64,000 nucleotides of DNA from Streptomonospora salina (GTDB lineage: Bacteria; Actinomycetota; Actinomycetes; Streptosporangiales; Streptosporangiaceae). The DNA lies in assembly GCF_014204715.1 (NCBI RefSeq), contig NZ_JACHLY010000001.1, positions 1,705,001 to 1,769,000 on the forward strand, written 5' to 3'. Below, piece by piece: positions 35,490-44,725 of this stretch; positions within the stretch are counted from its first letter, which is position 1, and every line of letters starts with the position of its first letter. The translations under genes were made by a program, and so were the position numbers. The notes below the pieces were generated by a model. It made no database searches. It was given only the letters and a program-made list of their open reading frames with translations, and had not been told where the DNA came from.

Positions 35490-36158
35490 ATGTCCGCCAC
35501 CCCCGCCCGATACGCCCCGACCCCCCGAACCACGCCCGTCCGCAACGCCGACCGGGCCGGCTACGACCGCGCCCTGGTGCACGCGGTCCTCGATGCGGAG
35601 TACCTGTGCCACGTGGGCTTCGTCGCCGACGGAGCGCCGGTGGTGCTGCCCACGCTGTACGCGCGGGCCGAGGACCGCCTGTACCTGCACGGCTCCAGCG
35701 GCGCCCGGCTGATGCGGATCGCCCGCGAGGGCGGCGTCGACGTGTGCGTCACGGTCACGTGCCTGGACGGCCTGGTCCTGGCCCGTTCCGCCATGCACCA
35801 CTCGGCGAACTACCGCTCGGTGGTCGCCCACGGCACGGCCCACCGCGTCGCCGACGAGCGGGAGGCGCGGGGGGCGCTGGACCGCATCCTGGACCACGTC
35901 GTGGCGGGCCGGGCCGCCGACGTCCGGCCGCCCTCCGCCAAAGAGCTCGCCGCGACCGGGGTGCTGCGCCTCGACCTGGCCGAGGTGTCGGCGAAGGTCC
36001 GCAGCGGCGGCGTGAACGACGAACCGCAGGACCGGGACCTGCCGCACTGGGCCGGGGTCCTTCCGGTACGGCGCACGGTCGGCGCCCCCGAACCCGACCC
36101 GGAGCTGTCCGACGGGGTCGCGCTGCCCGCCTACCTGGAGCCCTACCGCGCGGGGTAG
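35490..36158 (+). CDS. pyridoxamine 5'-phosphate oxidase-family flavin-binding protein
   Basis: FMN-binding split-barrel protein of 222 residues. Seen: ALVHAVLDAEYLCHVGFVADGAPVVLPTLYARAEDRLYLHGSSGARLMR, which matches the strand-turn-strand of flavin reductase-like/PNPOx-fold domains of the Pfam flavin_binding group, then VCVTVTCLDGLVLARSAMHHSANYRSVVAHGTA. ATG 35490 has AAGGAG 5 bases upstream. Divergent from the MocR regulator with a shared operator; a link to B6 vitamer handling is plausible but the family also contains nitroimidazole and heme-related members. Confidence 0.88.
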   Translation: MSATPARYAPTPRTTPVRNADRAGYDRALVHAVLDAEYLCHVGFVADGAPVVLPTLYARAEDRLYLHGSSGARLMRIAREGGVDVCVTVTCLDGLVLARSAMHHSANYRSVVAHGTAHRVADEREARGALDRILDHVVAGRAADVRPPSAKELAATGVLRLDLAEVSAKVRSGGVNDEPQDRDLPHWAGVLPVRRTVGAPEPDPELSDGVALPAYLEPYRAG

Positions 36159-36187
36159 GGGACGGGCGGCCACGCGGCGCGGAGAAG

Positions 36188-36874
36188 TCAGACGGGTCGG
36201 CAGAAGACGGGCGCGTTGCCCACGTGACCGGCCTTCAAGACCGCCGCCACATGCTTGCGGAAGCTCGGCGCCGCGAGGCGGAGCAGGAACCGGACGGGAC
36301 CGCAGGGCAGACGTACGTGGTTGACGAAGACGAAGGGGGCCTCGCCCACGGGCTGCAGCAGCGCCGAGTCGCGCACCCCGCCCCGGAACGTGAACCATCC
36401 GGCGATGCCGTCGAACGTGCGCACCGCCGCATCGGAGTCGTCAGCCGTGAAGTGGTTGAACAGGAACGGCCCCGAACGCGGCGGGGCGTCCACGTCACCG
36501 ATGCGCCGGATGTTGCGCGCCCGCATGCTCGAATCGGCCCCGAGACGGCGGTAGGCCTCCGCGGCCTCGACCGCGGGGATCGAATCCGGACCGGTCGTTG
36601 TGATCAGGACCATGACGTCGAAGCGGGGGCTGTCCTCGACCGGAGGGACGAGCACGGCCGCATAGACCGTGGCATCGACCACCTCGGTGAGCTCTTCCAG
36701 TTCTGCGGCCAGCCTCGTGCAGTGCTCGAGGGCCTCGTCCCGCGCCTTGCTCGCACGGAGGAACGGGAAGCGGCCCGGCGGGTCGACCCGCCGGCCGAGG
36801 TAGAGATAGCCGTAGGGCATCGGCTCGGTGAACGGGGCTCCGGCATAGGCGGGGGCGGGGTCGCCGGTGGTCAT
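36188..36874 (-). CDS. unknown protein divergent from a TetR regulator
   Basis: 228 residues, no family recognised. No signal peptide or membrane helix. Predicted alternating alpha/beta; notable stretches are MPYGYLYLGRRVDPPGRFP, DATVYAAVLVPPVEDSPRFDVMVLITT, FLFNHFTADDSDAAVRTFDGIAGWF and a C-terminal KHVAAVLKAGHVGNAPVFCRP. The pairing of two FDVMVLI/FNHF-type strands with helices suggests duplicated ferredoxin-like folds (as in dimeric alpha-beta barrels), which is inference. ATG 36874 has GGAGA upstream. The TetR regulator on the other strand and an AT-rich palindrome between them suggest it is the regulator's target. Confidence 0.7.
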   Translation of the reverse strand: MTTGDPAPAYAGAPFTEPMPYGYLYLGRRVDPPGRFPFLRASKARDEALEHCTRLAAELEELTEVVDATVYAAVLVPPVEDSPRFDVMVLITTTGPDSIPAVEAAEAYRRLGADSSMRARNIRRIGDVDAPPRSGPFLFNHFTADDSDAAVRTFDGIAGWFTFRGGVRDSALLQPVGEAPFVFVNHVRLPCGPVRFLLRLAAPSFRKHVAAVLKAGHVGNAPVFCRPV

Positions 36875-36944
36875 GGCGTCTTCTCCGATCACGGGCAGGA
36901 TCTCCTCGGGAGGCTCCGGCTACCGCGGCCCGGGCCCCTGCTAT

Positions 36945-36972
36945 TAAAATAATAGATCAGTCGATTATTTTA
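36945..36972. promoter_or_regulatory. TetR operator palindrome
   Basis: Perfect 9-bp arms TAAAATAAT / ATTATTTTA with a 10-base spacer, in a very AT-rich patch between the divergent unknown gene and the TetR gene. Placement and symmetry fit an autoregulatory TetR site. Confidence 0.7.
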
Positions 36973-36988
36973 TAGGAGTGCACACCCC

Positions 36989-37681
36989 GTGGCCGGAACG
37001 GACGGGCACACGCCGCAGAAGCGGGGCCCCGGGCGCCCGCGCAAGGCGGACGCCCACGACACCAAGAACGCCTTGCAGCAGTCCGCCCTGCGCTTGTTCG
37101 CGCGCAACGGCTACGCCGGAACCTCGATCCGCGCGATCGCCCGCGAGGTCGGACTGAGCGAGAGCGTGCTCTACGCCCACTTCGCCAACAAGCAGGCGAT
37201 CTTCGACGCGATCCTGACCGAGCACGGACCGCAGCGGCCGGTCGACGCGCCCGAGCCCGCCGATGCCGGCGCCGATCTCGCCGACACGGACCCGCCCGCC
37301 TATCTGCTGGCCCTCGTGCGCGCCTTCCTCGACGACTGGGACCGCTACGACGCGCGCCTGCTGATCAGCCTGATGGCGCGGGACGGGCTCCTGCACAGCC
37401 CCGCCCTCCAGCAGGCGCTGACCGCCATGCGGGAGGCGACGGCGCGGATGTTCGAGCGCTGGATCATCGCCGGCCGCATGCGGGCGGACCTGGGCACGCC
37501 CCGCGAACTCGCGCTGTCCTTCACCGGACCCATCGGCCTCACCCGCGTGCTGCACCTGCACGCCGACGCCACCGACCGCGAACGCGCCACGGCCCGCCGG
37601 GAGGCCCTCGACCACGTCGCGACCTTCACCAAGGCCGCTTTCCGAGCCCAAGCCCCGCCACGCCGCGACCCGTCCGAGTGA
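36989..37681 (+). CDS. TetR/AcrR family transcription regulator
   Basis: 230 residues. An N-terminal basic extension (QKRGPGRPRKADAHDTK) precedes the TetR helix-turn-helix: ALQQSALRLFARNGYAGTSIRAIAREVGLSESVLYAHFANKQAIFDAIL. The C-terminal ligand domain has RAFLDDWDRYDARLLISLMARDGLLHS and SFTGPIGLTRVLHLHAD. Start GTG 36989, with TAGGAG 9 bases before. Likely controls itself and the divergent unknown gene through the palindrome between them. The final codon overlaps the start of a 70-residue gene. Confidence 0.92.
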   Translation: MAGTDGHTPQKRGPGRPRKADAHDTKNALQQSALRLFARNGYAGTSIRAIAREVGLSESVLYAHFANKQAIFDAILTEHGPQRPVDAPEPADAGADLADTDPPAYLLALVRAFLDDWDRYDARLLISLMARDGLLHSPALQQALTAMREATARMFERWIIAGRMRADLGTPRELALSFTGPIGLTRVLHLHADATDRERATARREALDHVATFTKAAFRAQAPPRRDPSE

Positions 37682-37890
37682 CCTACCGGCGCCGCGCGGC
37701 GGGCGCCTCCGATGAGTTCCGGGCCGACCCGCGGTCGACACCCCGCGACGACCCCGATTTCCACCAGCGCTTCCGCGCCGACGTGCAGCGGGACGCGATC
37801 GAGGGCCGCTGGGAGGCGTCCGACGACGAAGGGCGCACCTGGCGCAAGGACGTCGACCTCACCCTGCTGCGCTCCCCCGAGCGGCCCTGA
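37678..37890 (+). CDS. small unknown protein coupled to the TetR gene
   Basis: 70 residues, very hydrophilic (DEFRADPRSTPRDDPDFHQRF). The start GTG overlaps the TetR stop by 4 bp (GTGA), suggesting translational coupling. The last 25 residues (GRWEASDDEGRTWRKDVDLT) resemble the C-terminal strand pattern of DUF1579-like calycin proteins, so it may be a remnant of a longer gene. Function unknown. Confidence 0.5.
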   Translation: MTYRRRAAGASDEFRADPRSTPRDDPDFHQRFRADVQRDAIEGRWEASDDEGRTWRKDVDLTLLRSPERP

Positions 37891-37953
37891 CCGGAACCGC
37901 GCCCCGGGCGCGGACCGGCCGCCGTCCCCGTCGGATCCGAGGACGCGCCTGCC

Positions 37954-38778
<825 letters not shown>

Positions 38779-39438
38779 TTAGGCGGCGGCACCTCCCCCG
38801 CCCAGGTAGCGCAGCACGGCGAGCACGCGGCGGCTGTAGACCGGCGTGTGCCCGAGGTCGAGCTTGTCGAAGATCGCATTTACGTGCTTCTCCACCGCGC
38901 TCTGCGAGACGAACAGGCGATCGGCGATGGCCGGGTTCGTGTAGCCCTGCGCCATGGCGGCGAGCACGTCGCGCTCCCGCTCGCTCAGCCGCTCTAGAGG
39001 ATCGCGCCGGGAACTGCGGGCGAGCAGCTGCCGCACCACCTCCGGATCGACGGCCGTGCCCCCGGTCGCCACCCGGTCCAGCGCATCGAGGAACTCCCCG
39101 ACGTGGCCGACCCGGTCCTTGAGCACATAACCCACGCCGGTGGCCGATCCCGCGAGCAGATCGACGGCGTAGCGCTGCTCCACGTACTGCGACAGCACCA
39201 GCACCCCCATGGCGGGGCGCTCGACCCGCAGCCGCAGGGCCGCCTGCAATCCGTCGTCGGTGTGGGTCGGCGGCATCCGCACGTCCACGACGGCCACGTC
39301 GGGCGGGTCGCTCTCCACCGCGGCGAGCAGCGCGTCGGCGTCGCCGACCCCGGCGAGGACCGTGTGCCCTTCCTCCTCCAGCAGCCGGCCGATCCCCTCC
39401 CGCAGCAGCACGGAGTCCTCGGCTACGACGACACGCAT
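38779..39438 (-). CDS. NarL/LuxR-type response regulator
   Basis: 219 residues. Receiver domain: VVVAEDSVLLREGI, phospho-acceptor Asp in VAVVDVRMPP, switch Thr/Ser region VLVLSQYVEQ and Lys in GYVLKDRVGH. LuxR-type helix-turn-helix: LSERERDVLAAMAQGYTNPAIADRLFVSQSAVEKHVNAIFDKL. Its ATG is immediately after the kinase stop (TAG then ATG, no gap), so the two form a coupled pair. The target is not known; tsnR directly downstream and the divergent CPBP gene are candidates. Confidence 0.95.
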   Translation of the reverse strand: MRVVVAEDSVLLREGIGRLLEEEGHTVLAGVGDADALLAAVESDPPDVAVVDVRMPPTHTDDGLQAALRLRVERPAMGVLVLSQYVEQRYAVDLLAGSATGVGYVLKDRVGHVGEFLDALDRVATGGTAVDPEVVRQLLARSSRRDPLERLSERERDVLAAMAQGYTNPAIADRLFVSQSAVEKHVNAIFDKLDLGHTPVYSRRVLAVLRYLGGGGAAA

Positions 39439-40761
39439 CTACCCCTGCCCTTCTTCGGTGCTGCCGTGTGCCGGTGCCGCCGCCCCGGCGGGGCCGGCAA
39501 GGCCGGCAGGAGGCGCGTCCTGCCGGGAGCCGGTTCCGGGCAGCCACGCGGTGACGACGGTGGGCCCGCCGCGCGGGCTGTGCACCTCCAGCCGGCCGTC
39601 CAGGGCCGCGACGCGCCGAGCCAGGCCGGACAAGCCTCCGCCGTGCGGCTCGGCGCCGCCGTCGCCGTCGTCGGCCACACGGACCGTGACGGCGTCGGGT
39701 CCGCTGTCGGCGAGGTCGACCGTGATCGCTGCGGCGCCGGCGTGCTTGACCGCGTTGTTCACCGCCTCACGGGCGACGAAGTAGGCGGCGGTCTCCACGA
39801 CCCGGGCGGGGCGCCGGGTGCGGCGGTCGGCCACGGTCACCGGGACGCCGGCACGCTCGGCGAGTTCGGCCAGCGCGGCGGCCAGCCCCGACTCGTCCAG
39901 CACCGTGGGGTAGACCCGCCAGGCGACCTCGCGGATCTCGTCGGCGAGCCGCTGCGACTCCTCGTGGGCCTGGGCGACGAGCCGCGCCGCGCGCTCGGGG
40001 TCGCTGCCGCGCCGCGCCCGGCCCAGCAGCATCGCCAGCGCGACCACCCGCTGCTGGACGCCGTCGTGCAGGTCCCGTTCGATCCGGCGCCGCTCCTCGT
40101 CGACCGTGTGGAGCGCACCGGCGCGGCTCTCGGTCAGCTCGCCGATGCGGTGCTCCAGCCGGTCCTGCAGGCTGGGTCCCAGCAGGGCGCGGGCCGACCG
40201 GCGCTCCAGTGCCGACAGCAGAGCGGCCCCCGCGGCGACGCCCGCCAGCGTCGCCACACCCAACGTCACCCCCACGGCCCGCGAGTCCGCACCCATGACG
40301 ACCCCGGGAAGTGCTACGACGATCCGGCGGCTGGTGCCGGTCGCCTGGTGCCACACCGCCCCGCCGAAGAACAGCACCGTCAGGAGCGCCGAGATGTAGA
40401 ACAGGTAGGCGGTCGCCAGTCCCCAAGCGATCCGCAGCACCAGGTACTCCAGGAGCCGGCCGTGCCCCCGGGTGGGCTCGATGTCGCAGTCGAGCCACCG
40501 GGCCAGCCGCCACAGGTCCATGCGGACCAGCCCCGCCACTGCGGCCCCGGCCCGGCGGCGGCACCGGCGGTGCGCCGGAGGCCAGGGCGAACTCACCACG
40601 AGCAGCGCCCCGATCAGCGTCAGCGCCACGAGCATCACGGCCGCGCTCGCCGCGCCCAAGGCGAGCCCGAATACCCGGCGCCCGCCTCGGCCGACGAGCC
40701 GCGCCGGACGCCGGGACCATCGCGCAGGACCGGCGAGGACTGCTGCGGCAGGGTGGCCCAT
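39439..40761 (-). CDS. sensor histidine kinase, HisKA_3 type
   Basis: 440 residues. Several N-terminal membrane helices (VFGLALGAASAAVMLVALTLIGALLVV, LATAYLFYISALLTVLFFGG, GVTLGVATLAGVAAGAALL), no separate sensor domain, then the HisKA_3 dimerisation domain with DEERRRIERDLHDGVQQRVV (phospho-His in RDLHDG) and an HATPase domain with REAVNNAVKHA and VADDGDGGA..GGGLSGLARRVAALDG. The signal is probably sensed at or in the membrane, as in LiaS-like kinases. ATG 40761 with a GGGGG-type ribosome site. First gene of the kinase-regulator-tsnR string. Confidence 0.92.
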   Translation of the reverse strand: MGHPAAAVLAGPARWSRRPARLVGRGGRRVFGLALGAASAAVMLVALTLIGALLVVSSPWPPAHRRCRRRAGAAVAGLVRMDLWRLARWLDCDIEPTRGHGRLLEYLVLRIAWGLATAYLFYISALLTVLFFGGAVWHQATGTSRRIVVALPGVVMGADSRAVGVTLGVATLAGVAAGAALLSALERRSARALLGPSLQDRLEHRIGELTESRAGALHTVDEERRRIERDLHDGVQQRVVALAMLLGRARRGSDPERAARLVAQAHEESQRLADEIREVAWRVYPTVLDESGLAAALAELAERAGVPVTVADRRTRRPARVVETAAYFVAREAVNNAVKHAGAAAITVDLADSGPDAVTVRVADDGDGGAEPHGGGLSGLARRVAALDGRLEVHSPRGGPTVVTAWLPGTGSRQDAPPAGLAGPAGAAAPAHGSTEEGQG

Positions 40762-40969
40762 GGCCCCCGATCCTAGACCGGCGGGGCCAAGCGTCCACGC
40801 TCTGCCAGCACGCACCACCGGGACCGCGCGCACCGCCGACGGCCGCCTGCGCTGGACTTTCGCCCCGGAGCCGGGGGTCCTCGCCCGACCGGTCCTGCGG
40901 CGCGCCCCAGGAGGATCGGGCGGCGCTCCCCATCCCCGCATCCGGGTGGCGCTCCGTAGCGTCGGCGCC

Positions 40970-42004
40970 ATGTCTGAGACGACGCCCCCTCCTTCAGTCC
41001 GGCCCCGACGGCCCGGCGTCCCGGTCCGCGAGGTCGCGGTCTTCGTCGGCCTCGCCTACACCCTCGCGTGGCTGGTGTTCGCCCCGGCCCTGCTGGGCGG
41101 CGCGGGTCCCGCGGATCCCGCCTTCGGCACAAGCACGCGGATCTACGTGTTCACCCCGGCCGCGGCCGCGCTGCTGGTCGTGTTCGCCGTCTGGCGTCCG
41201 GCGCGGCGGGCCCGCGCCCTGGGGCTCGCACCCCTGCGCCCGGTGCGCCGCGCCGCCGGTTACAGCCTGCTGGCTCTGCCGCTGTTCGCGGCGCTGGGGT
41301 TCGCCGCCACCCTGGCCGCCGCCGCGCTGGGTGTGATCCAACTCGACCTGGCCGGGTTCTCCGGGCTGCGCGCCGCCATCGCGGAACGCACCCCCTCCGC
41401 GGCGGACTCCATGAGCCCGACCGGGTTCCCGACCGAGGCCTACCTCCGGGCCCTGCTGGTGGTCCTCGTCGCGATCCTTCCGCTGTCGCTGCTGTGGAAC
41501 CTCGGTGAGGAGCTGGGATGGCGGGGCTACCTCCTGCCGCGGCTACTGCCCCTGGGGGTCTGGCCGGCGCTACTGCTCAGCGGGCTGATCCACGCGCTGT
41601 GGCACGGTCCGCAGATGTTCGTCCACCTCCGCTCGGGCGGTTGGGGACCGCAGGACCTGGTGCTGTTCACCGCCTCCGTGACCGCCGCCGGGGTGCTGTT
41701 CGGCTGGATGCGGCTGGCGTCCGGGTCGGTGTGGCCGGCCGTGGCGGCCCATGCGGCCAACAACACCCTGAACATCCTCGGGTTTCTGACGCTCAGTGCT
41801 GCCGGTTCCCCCGCATCGCCGCTGTATCCCGGAGGCCTGGGCGGGGTGGTCGGCCTCGCGGTGGTCCTGGCCGCGATCGGCGTGCTGGCGGCCACGGGCC
41901 GGCTGCGGGTGCGCACCCCGGGGCGGGACGAGGACGGCACCGGCGACTCCGATGGCGGCCGCGAAGCCGAACATCGCGTAGACGACGGTCAGCGTGTTCT
42001 GTAG
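40970..42004 (+). CDS. CPBP-family intramembrane protease
   Basis: Membrane protease of the CPBP (Rce1/abortive-infection-like) family, 344 residues, about eight membrane helices. Active-site motifs are intact: NLGEELGWRGYLLP (Glu-Glu-x3-Arg), GLIHALWHGPQM and AVAAHAANNTLN. ATG 40970 start. Divergent from the kinase-regulator-tsnR string, with 208 bp between, so it may be controlled by that regulator. Bacterial family members process peptides or give self-immunity to bacteriocins; the substrate here is unknown. Confidence 0.88.
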   Translation: MSETTPPPSVRPRRPGVPVREVAVFVGLAYTLAWLVFAPALLGGAGPADPAFGTSTRIYVFTPAAAALLVVFAVWRPARRARALGLAPLRPVRRAAGYSLLALPLFAALGFAATLAAAALGVIQLDLAGFSGLRAAIAERTPSAADSMSPTGFPTEAYLRALLVVLVAILPLSLLWNLGEELGWRGYLLPRLLPLGVWPALLLSGLIHALWHGPQMFVHLRSGGWGPQDLVLFTASVTAAGVLFGWMRLASGSVWPAVAAHAANNTLNILGFLTLSAAGSPASPLYPGGLGGVVGLAVVLAAIGVLAATGRLRVRTPGRDEDGTGDSDGGREAEHRVDDGQRVL

Positions 42005-42145
42005 TTGATGTTCTGTCCCAACAGGATCATGCCTAGACGGAGTTCTGGGTTCCACCTGGGGTGACGGGTGCTGGGCGGCGCCGTTGGCCGGGGCATGGCG
42101 GCCGGTCCCCGCGGCGGGTATAGTCGACCTCGGGTATCAGAGTGC

Positions 42146-42179
42146 AAGAACCCCCCGCCCAATCGGACGGGGGGTTCTT
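42146..42179. terminator. bidirectional intrinsic terminator
   Basis: 12-bp stem AAGAACCCCCCG / CGGGGGGTTCTT with a 10-base loop; both strands have T-rich tails. It lies 141 bp after the CPBP stop and 18 bp from the DUF397 stop. Confidence 0.9.
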
Positions 42180-42196
42180 TGCTGTCCGGGGGGCGA

Positions 42197-42385
42197 CTAC
42201 AGCTCGCCGGACCTCACGGCCTCGATCAAGGCCCGCCACTCGGTGGCAGGGAACTCCAGCGCGCCGGCCTCAGGGGCCTTGGTGTCGCGCACAGCCGAGA
42301 TGCCGGGGATGTCGGCGACCTCGACGCAGTTGTTGGACGTCGAGTAGGTGGACTTGCGGTACAGGGTCTCGGGTATCGAGCGCAT
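42197..42385 (-). CDS. DUF397 domain protein
   Basis: 62-residue DUF397 protein: YRKSTYSTSNNCVEVADIPG, SAVRDTKAPEAGALEFPATEWRALIEAVRSGEL, complete family length. In actinobacteria DUF397 genes pair with an XRE/DUF5753 regulator directly upstream and act in morphogenesis or antibiotic control. Here the partner is damaged (next entry). ATG 42385, with GGAAGAAG upstream. Confidence 0.9.
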   Translation of the reverse strand: MRSIPETLYRKSTYSTSNNCVEVADIPGISAVRDTKAPEAGALEFPATEWRALIEAVRSGEL

Positions 42386-42399
42386 GGCCTGTCTTCTTC

Positions 42400-42738
42400 C
42401 TACGGCATCAGTTCACGAATCCGCGCGGTGGTGGCGCGCGGGCTGCGGGCAAACCCCTTCAGGTGGTCGAACGCCTTCCTGTAGGCGTCGATCTCCTCGT
42501 CGCGCTCCACGTAAAGGCCGTCCGTCAGGGTCTCGGCGTAGACGATGGTGGAGGCCGACGCGAAATTCATGATCGCAAATGCGCCCGTCACGCCGGGGTG
42601 GAGCCCGACGTCGAGCGGCACCAGCTGCAGCGTCACCGGGCCGGATGCACTCGCGGTGTCGAGGAGCCGCTCCAGTTGCCCGCGCACGACACCGCACGCA
42701 TGGCCGCCGTCGCCGGGAAGCTCGACGCCGCCCGCCAC
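42400..42738 (-). pseudogene. truncated DUF5753/XRE regulator
   Basis: The C-terminal half of an XRE-DUF5753 regulator remains: VVRGQLERLLDTASASGPVTLQLVPLDVGLHPGVTGAFAIMNF, then VYAETLTDG and the end ELMP. The N-terminal helix-turn-helix and the first part of DUF5753, about 160 residues in intact members, are missing. Family similarity stops near 42705, where sequence on the opposite strand begins to look like another gene. A 112-residue product from ATG 42738 could still be made but would not bind DNA. Fourteen bases separate it from the intact DUF397 gene. Confidence 0.7.
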
Positions 42739-42873
42739 GCCGCACCCGACGACGCGCCCTGGCTGCGCACGCTGCTGAGTGAGGCGCTGGCCGACATCGA
42801 CCGGGTGCGCGGCCGCAGCACCGCGGTGGCCACGGCCCGCCTACCGATGACGGGGGAGGTGCCACGGCAGTGA
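42700..42873 (+). CDS. small unknown open frame, possibly a 3' remnant
   Basis: 57 residues from ATG 42700: AVAGKLDAARHAAPDDAPWLRTLLSEALADIDRVRGR and a tail ending VPRQ. Codon use looks coding, but there is no ribosome site before the ATG and the sequence upstream belongs to the DUF5753 remnant on the other strand. It is best explained as the end of a longer gene whose start was deleted. Its stop overlaps the next start (GTGA). Confidence 0.4.
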   Translation: MAAVAGKLDAARHAAPDDAPWLRTLLSEALADIDRVRGRSTAVATARLPMTGEVPRQ

Positions 42874-43139
42874 AACAGCGCCGCCCGCCGCGCATCACCG
42901 CCGACACCTGGGACCCGGTCGGCGACCTCGCCGCGTTCTACCGCGACACCTGGAACATCCGGGGCGTGCTGGTGCCCGGCGGCGACTGGCACTGGCGCCT
43001 GGCCCGCCGCCGACCGGCACCGCCGGGCGGCGCCGCCGCCGGCCTGGTCGACGTCTGGGAGGGCTGCGCCCGCCCGGAGCGGGTGCGGGACTGGCTCATC
43101 GACCAGACCGACGCCTGGAACCGATGGCAGCAGCCATGA
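42870..43139 (+). CDS. small unknown protein
   Basis: 89 residues, no family recognised: RITADTWDPVGDLAAFYRDTWNIRGVLVPGGDWHWRL and VDVWEGCARPERVRDWLIDQTDAWNRWQQP. Trp-rich (six or more), acidic, no signal or membrane segment. GTG 42870 overlaps the preceding stop by 4 bp, with GGGGGAGG about 10 bases upstream inside the preceding frame, so it was evolved as a coupled downstream gene. Likely cargo of the DUF397/XRE neighbourhood. Confidence 0.55.
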   Translation: MKQRRPPRITADTWDPVGDLAAFYRDTWNIRGVLVPGGDWHWRLARRRPAPPGGAAAGLVDVWEGCARPERVRDWLIDQTDAWNRWQQP

Positions 43140-43786
43140 CCCGATCCCGCTGACAGGCCGCCCCGCCTCCGCCGTCCCCCCGGCGGGGGCGGCTGGCGGT
43201 CCTCATCGAGCGCGAGGTTTTCACCGGCACAGTGCCGGAAAACCGTTAAAACCCCGCGCTCGTTTTCGGTGAACCCGACACGACGGGCACACCCGCCCAG
43301 CGTCCGGGCACGGCCCCGGCCCCCGCCCGGCCCTCGGCCCGGCCCTCGGCCCCAGGCGGGCGCTCGCTGAACCGGGCCGACGCTGCCCGATGCGGCACTG
43401 GACCTGCACAACCGGGTGCAGGCGGCGATCCTCGCCCACGACGCGGGCCCGGTGTCGAGACGCTGCGCGGCATGGGCGCCCACGTCCTTTACGATCCCGG
43501 CTCCCCCGCTGGCCTCCCCGCGTGGCGAGAGGTCCTCGACGCCGTCGAAACCGCCGCCGGAACGGGTTCGGTCCAACGGCCGTGAGCGTCGAAGGTGACC
43601 GGCCAATGTGCGGTGATCCGGTTCCGGCAGCGCACGAAGCGGGCACCGACGGCTCGGGGCCGGCGCGCCGCCGGGCGCCTGCACGCGCCTGCCGGGCACC
43701 CGACGGCCGATCGGGCCGCACGGACTCCGCGGGGTAGAGTACGCGGCGGTTGCAGTCTCCGACCGGTACAGGAAGGCGGGTGTCCC
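43140..43786. other. gene-poor stretch after the scarred region
   Basis: About 650 bp without an intact gene; includes the fragment listed at 43454-43585. A tandem CCCTCGGCCCGG-like run at 43331-43355 is the only other structure seen. Open frames here on both strands are GC artefacts. Confidence 0.4.
43454..43585 (+). pseudogene. possible 3' remnant of a flavoprotein-like gene
   Basis: One frame reads VETLRGMGAHVLYDPG, PAWREVLDAVE and then a stop; about 60 bases earlier another frame reads LDLHNRVQAAILAHDAG. Together they resemble the end of the small flavoprotein (phosphopantothenoylcysteine decarboxylase-like) genes found in actinobacteria, broken by a frameshift. There is no start or N-terminal nucleotide-binding part. 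Low confidence. Confidence 0.3.
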
Positions 43787-44725
43787 TTGTCGGTCGCCGT
43801 CGCGGTCGTCGCCGGGCTGGTCGCCGTCTTCGGCGCGTTCGGCGTGCTCTTCACCGTCCTGGGGCTGCGCGACCGGCGCAGGCGCCTGCGCCGCGAGGAG
43901 CACGGCGTCCGCACGCAGGCGACGCTGGTCGCGGTGGAGCCGGCGATCCCCGAGGAGCGCGGCCGCAACGAGCAGCCCTTCGTGCTCGCCTACGCCGACC
44001 CGGCCGGAAACCGCCACGAGCACCGGTTCACCCACGGGTTCGGCGGGATCGTCCCCGCCGAAGGCTGGCAGGTGGAGGTCCTGTTCGACCCGCAGGACCC
44101 CGACAACGTCTCGATCACCGGCAACCCCTACCTGCACGGCGTCGACGGCGCCGACGCCGCCGCGGCCCCTGCGGCGCGGCAGTGGCTGATCGCCGCCCTC
44201 GCCGCCGCGACCGCCCTGCTCGCGGTGGGCGGGCTCGCCCTCTTCGCCTTCGCCCCGGTGCTCTACAGCCCGGACGCGCCCGCCTACACGCGCTCCTTCC
44301 TCGCCGGCTGCGCCCTGATCTTCTTCGCGGCGGCGGTGGCCATCGCGGGTGCGGGGACCGATCTCCTCATGACGGCGCTGCGCAAGCGCCGCACCGCCGC
44401 CACGGCCGCGGGCGTCGTCACCCAGACCTGGACGGAGGTCCGCCGCGGCGGCGCCGACTCCGCCGATACGCGCGTCCACCCCTATGCGGTGCGGTTCGCG
44501 CTGCCCGACGGCCGGCAGGTGCACCGGCGCGCCTACGACACACCCGGCCGCGACCGCAACAGCCCCGGCCGGCGGGTCGAGGTGACTTACCAGCCCGCCG
44601 ATCCGGCCTCGTTCACCGTGGGCGGTCCGGGGCGCCTGCTGCGGGGGCCCGTGCTGATCGCGCTCTTGGGGCTGGTGTTCGCCGTCCCCGCTGCGATCCT
44701 CGCGGCCGTCGCCGCCGCGGTGTGA
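43787..44725 (+). CDS. DUF3592 membrane protein
   Basis: 312 residues with two DUF3592-like units. Each unit has a hydrophobic helix followed by a beta segment: AVVAGLVAVFGAFGVLFTVLGL then FVLAYADPAGNRHEHRFTHGFGGIVPAEGWQVEVLFDPQDPDNVSI; later AGCALIFFAAAVAIAGAGTDLL then PYAVRFALPDGRQVHRRAYDTPGRDRNSPGRRVEVTYQPADPASF; a final helix ends it. TTG 43787 has GGAAGG 10 bases upstream. Members are common actinobacterial membrane proteins with no established role. Confidence 0.8.
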   Translation: MSVAVAVVAGLVAVFGAFGVLFTVLGLRDRRRRLRREEHGVRTQATLVAVEPAIPEERGRNEQPFVLAYADPAGNRHEHRFTHGFGGIVPAEGWQVEVLFDPQDPDNVSITGNPYLHGVDGADAAAAPAARQWLIAALAAATALLAVGGLALFAFAPVLYSPDAPAYTRSFLAGCALIFFAAAVAIAGAGTDLLMTALRKRRTAATAAGVVTQTWTEVRRGGADSADTRVHPYAVRFALPDGRQVHRRAYDTPGRDRNSPGRRVEVTYQPADPASFTVGGPGRLLRGPVLIALLGLVFAVPAAILAAVAAAV

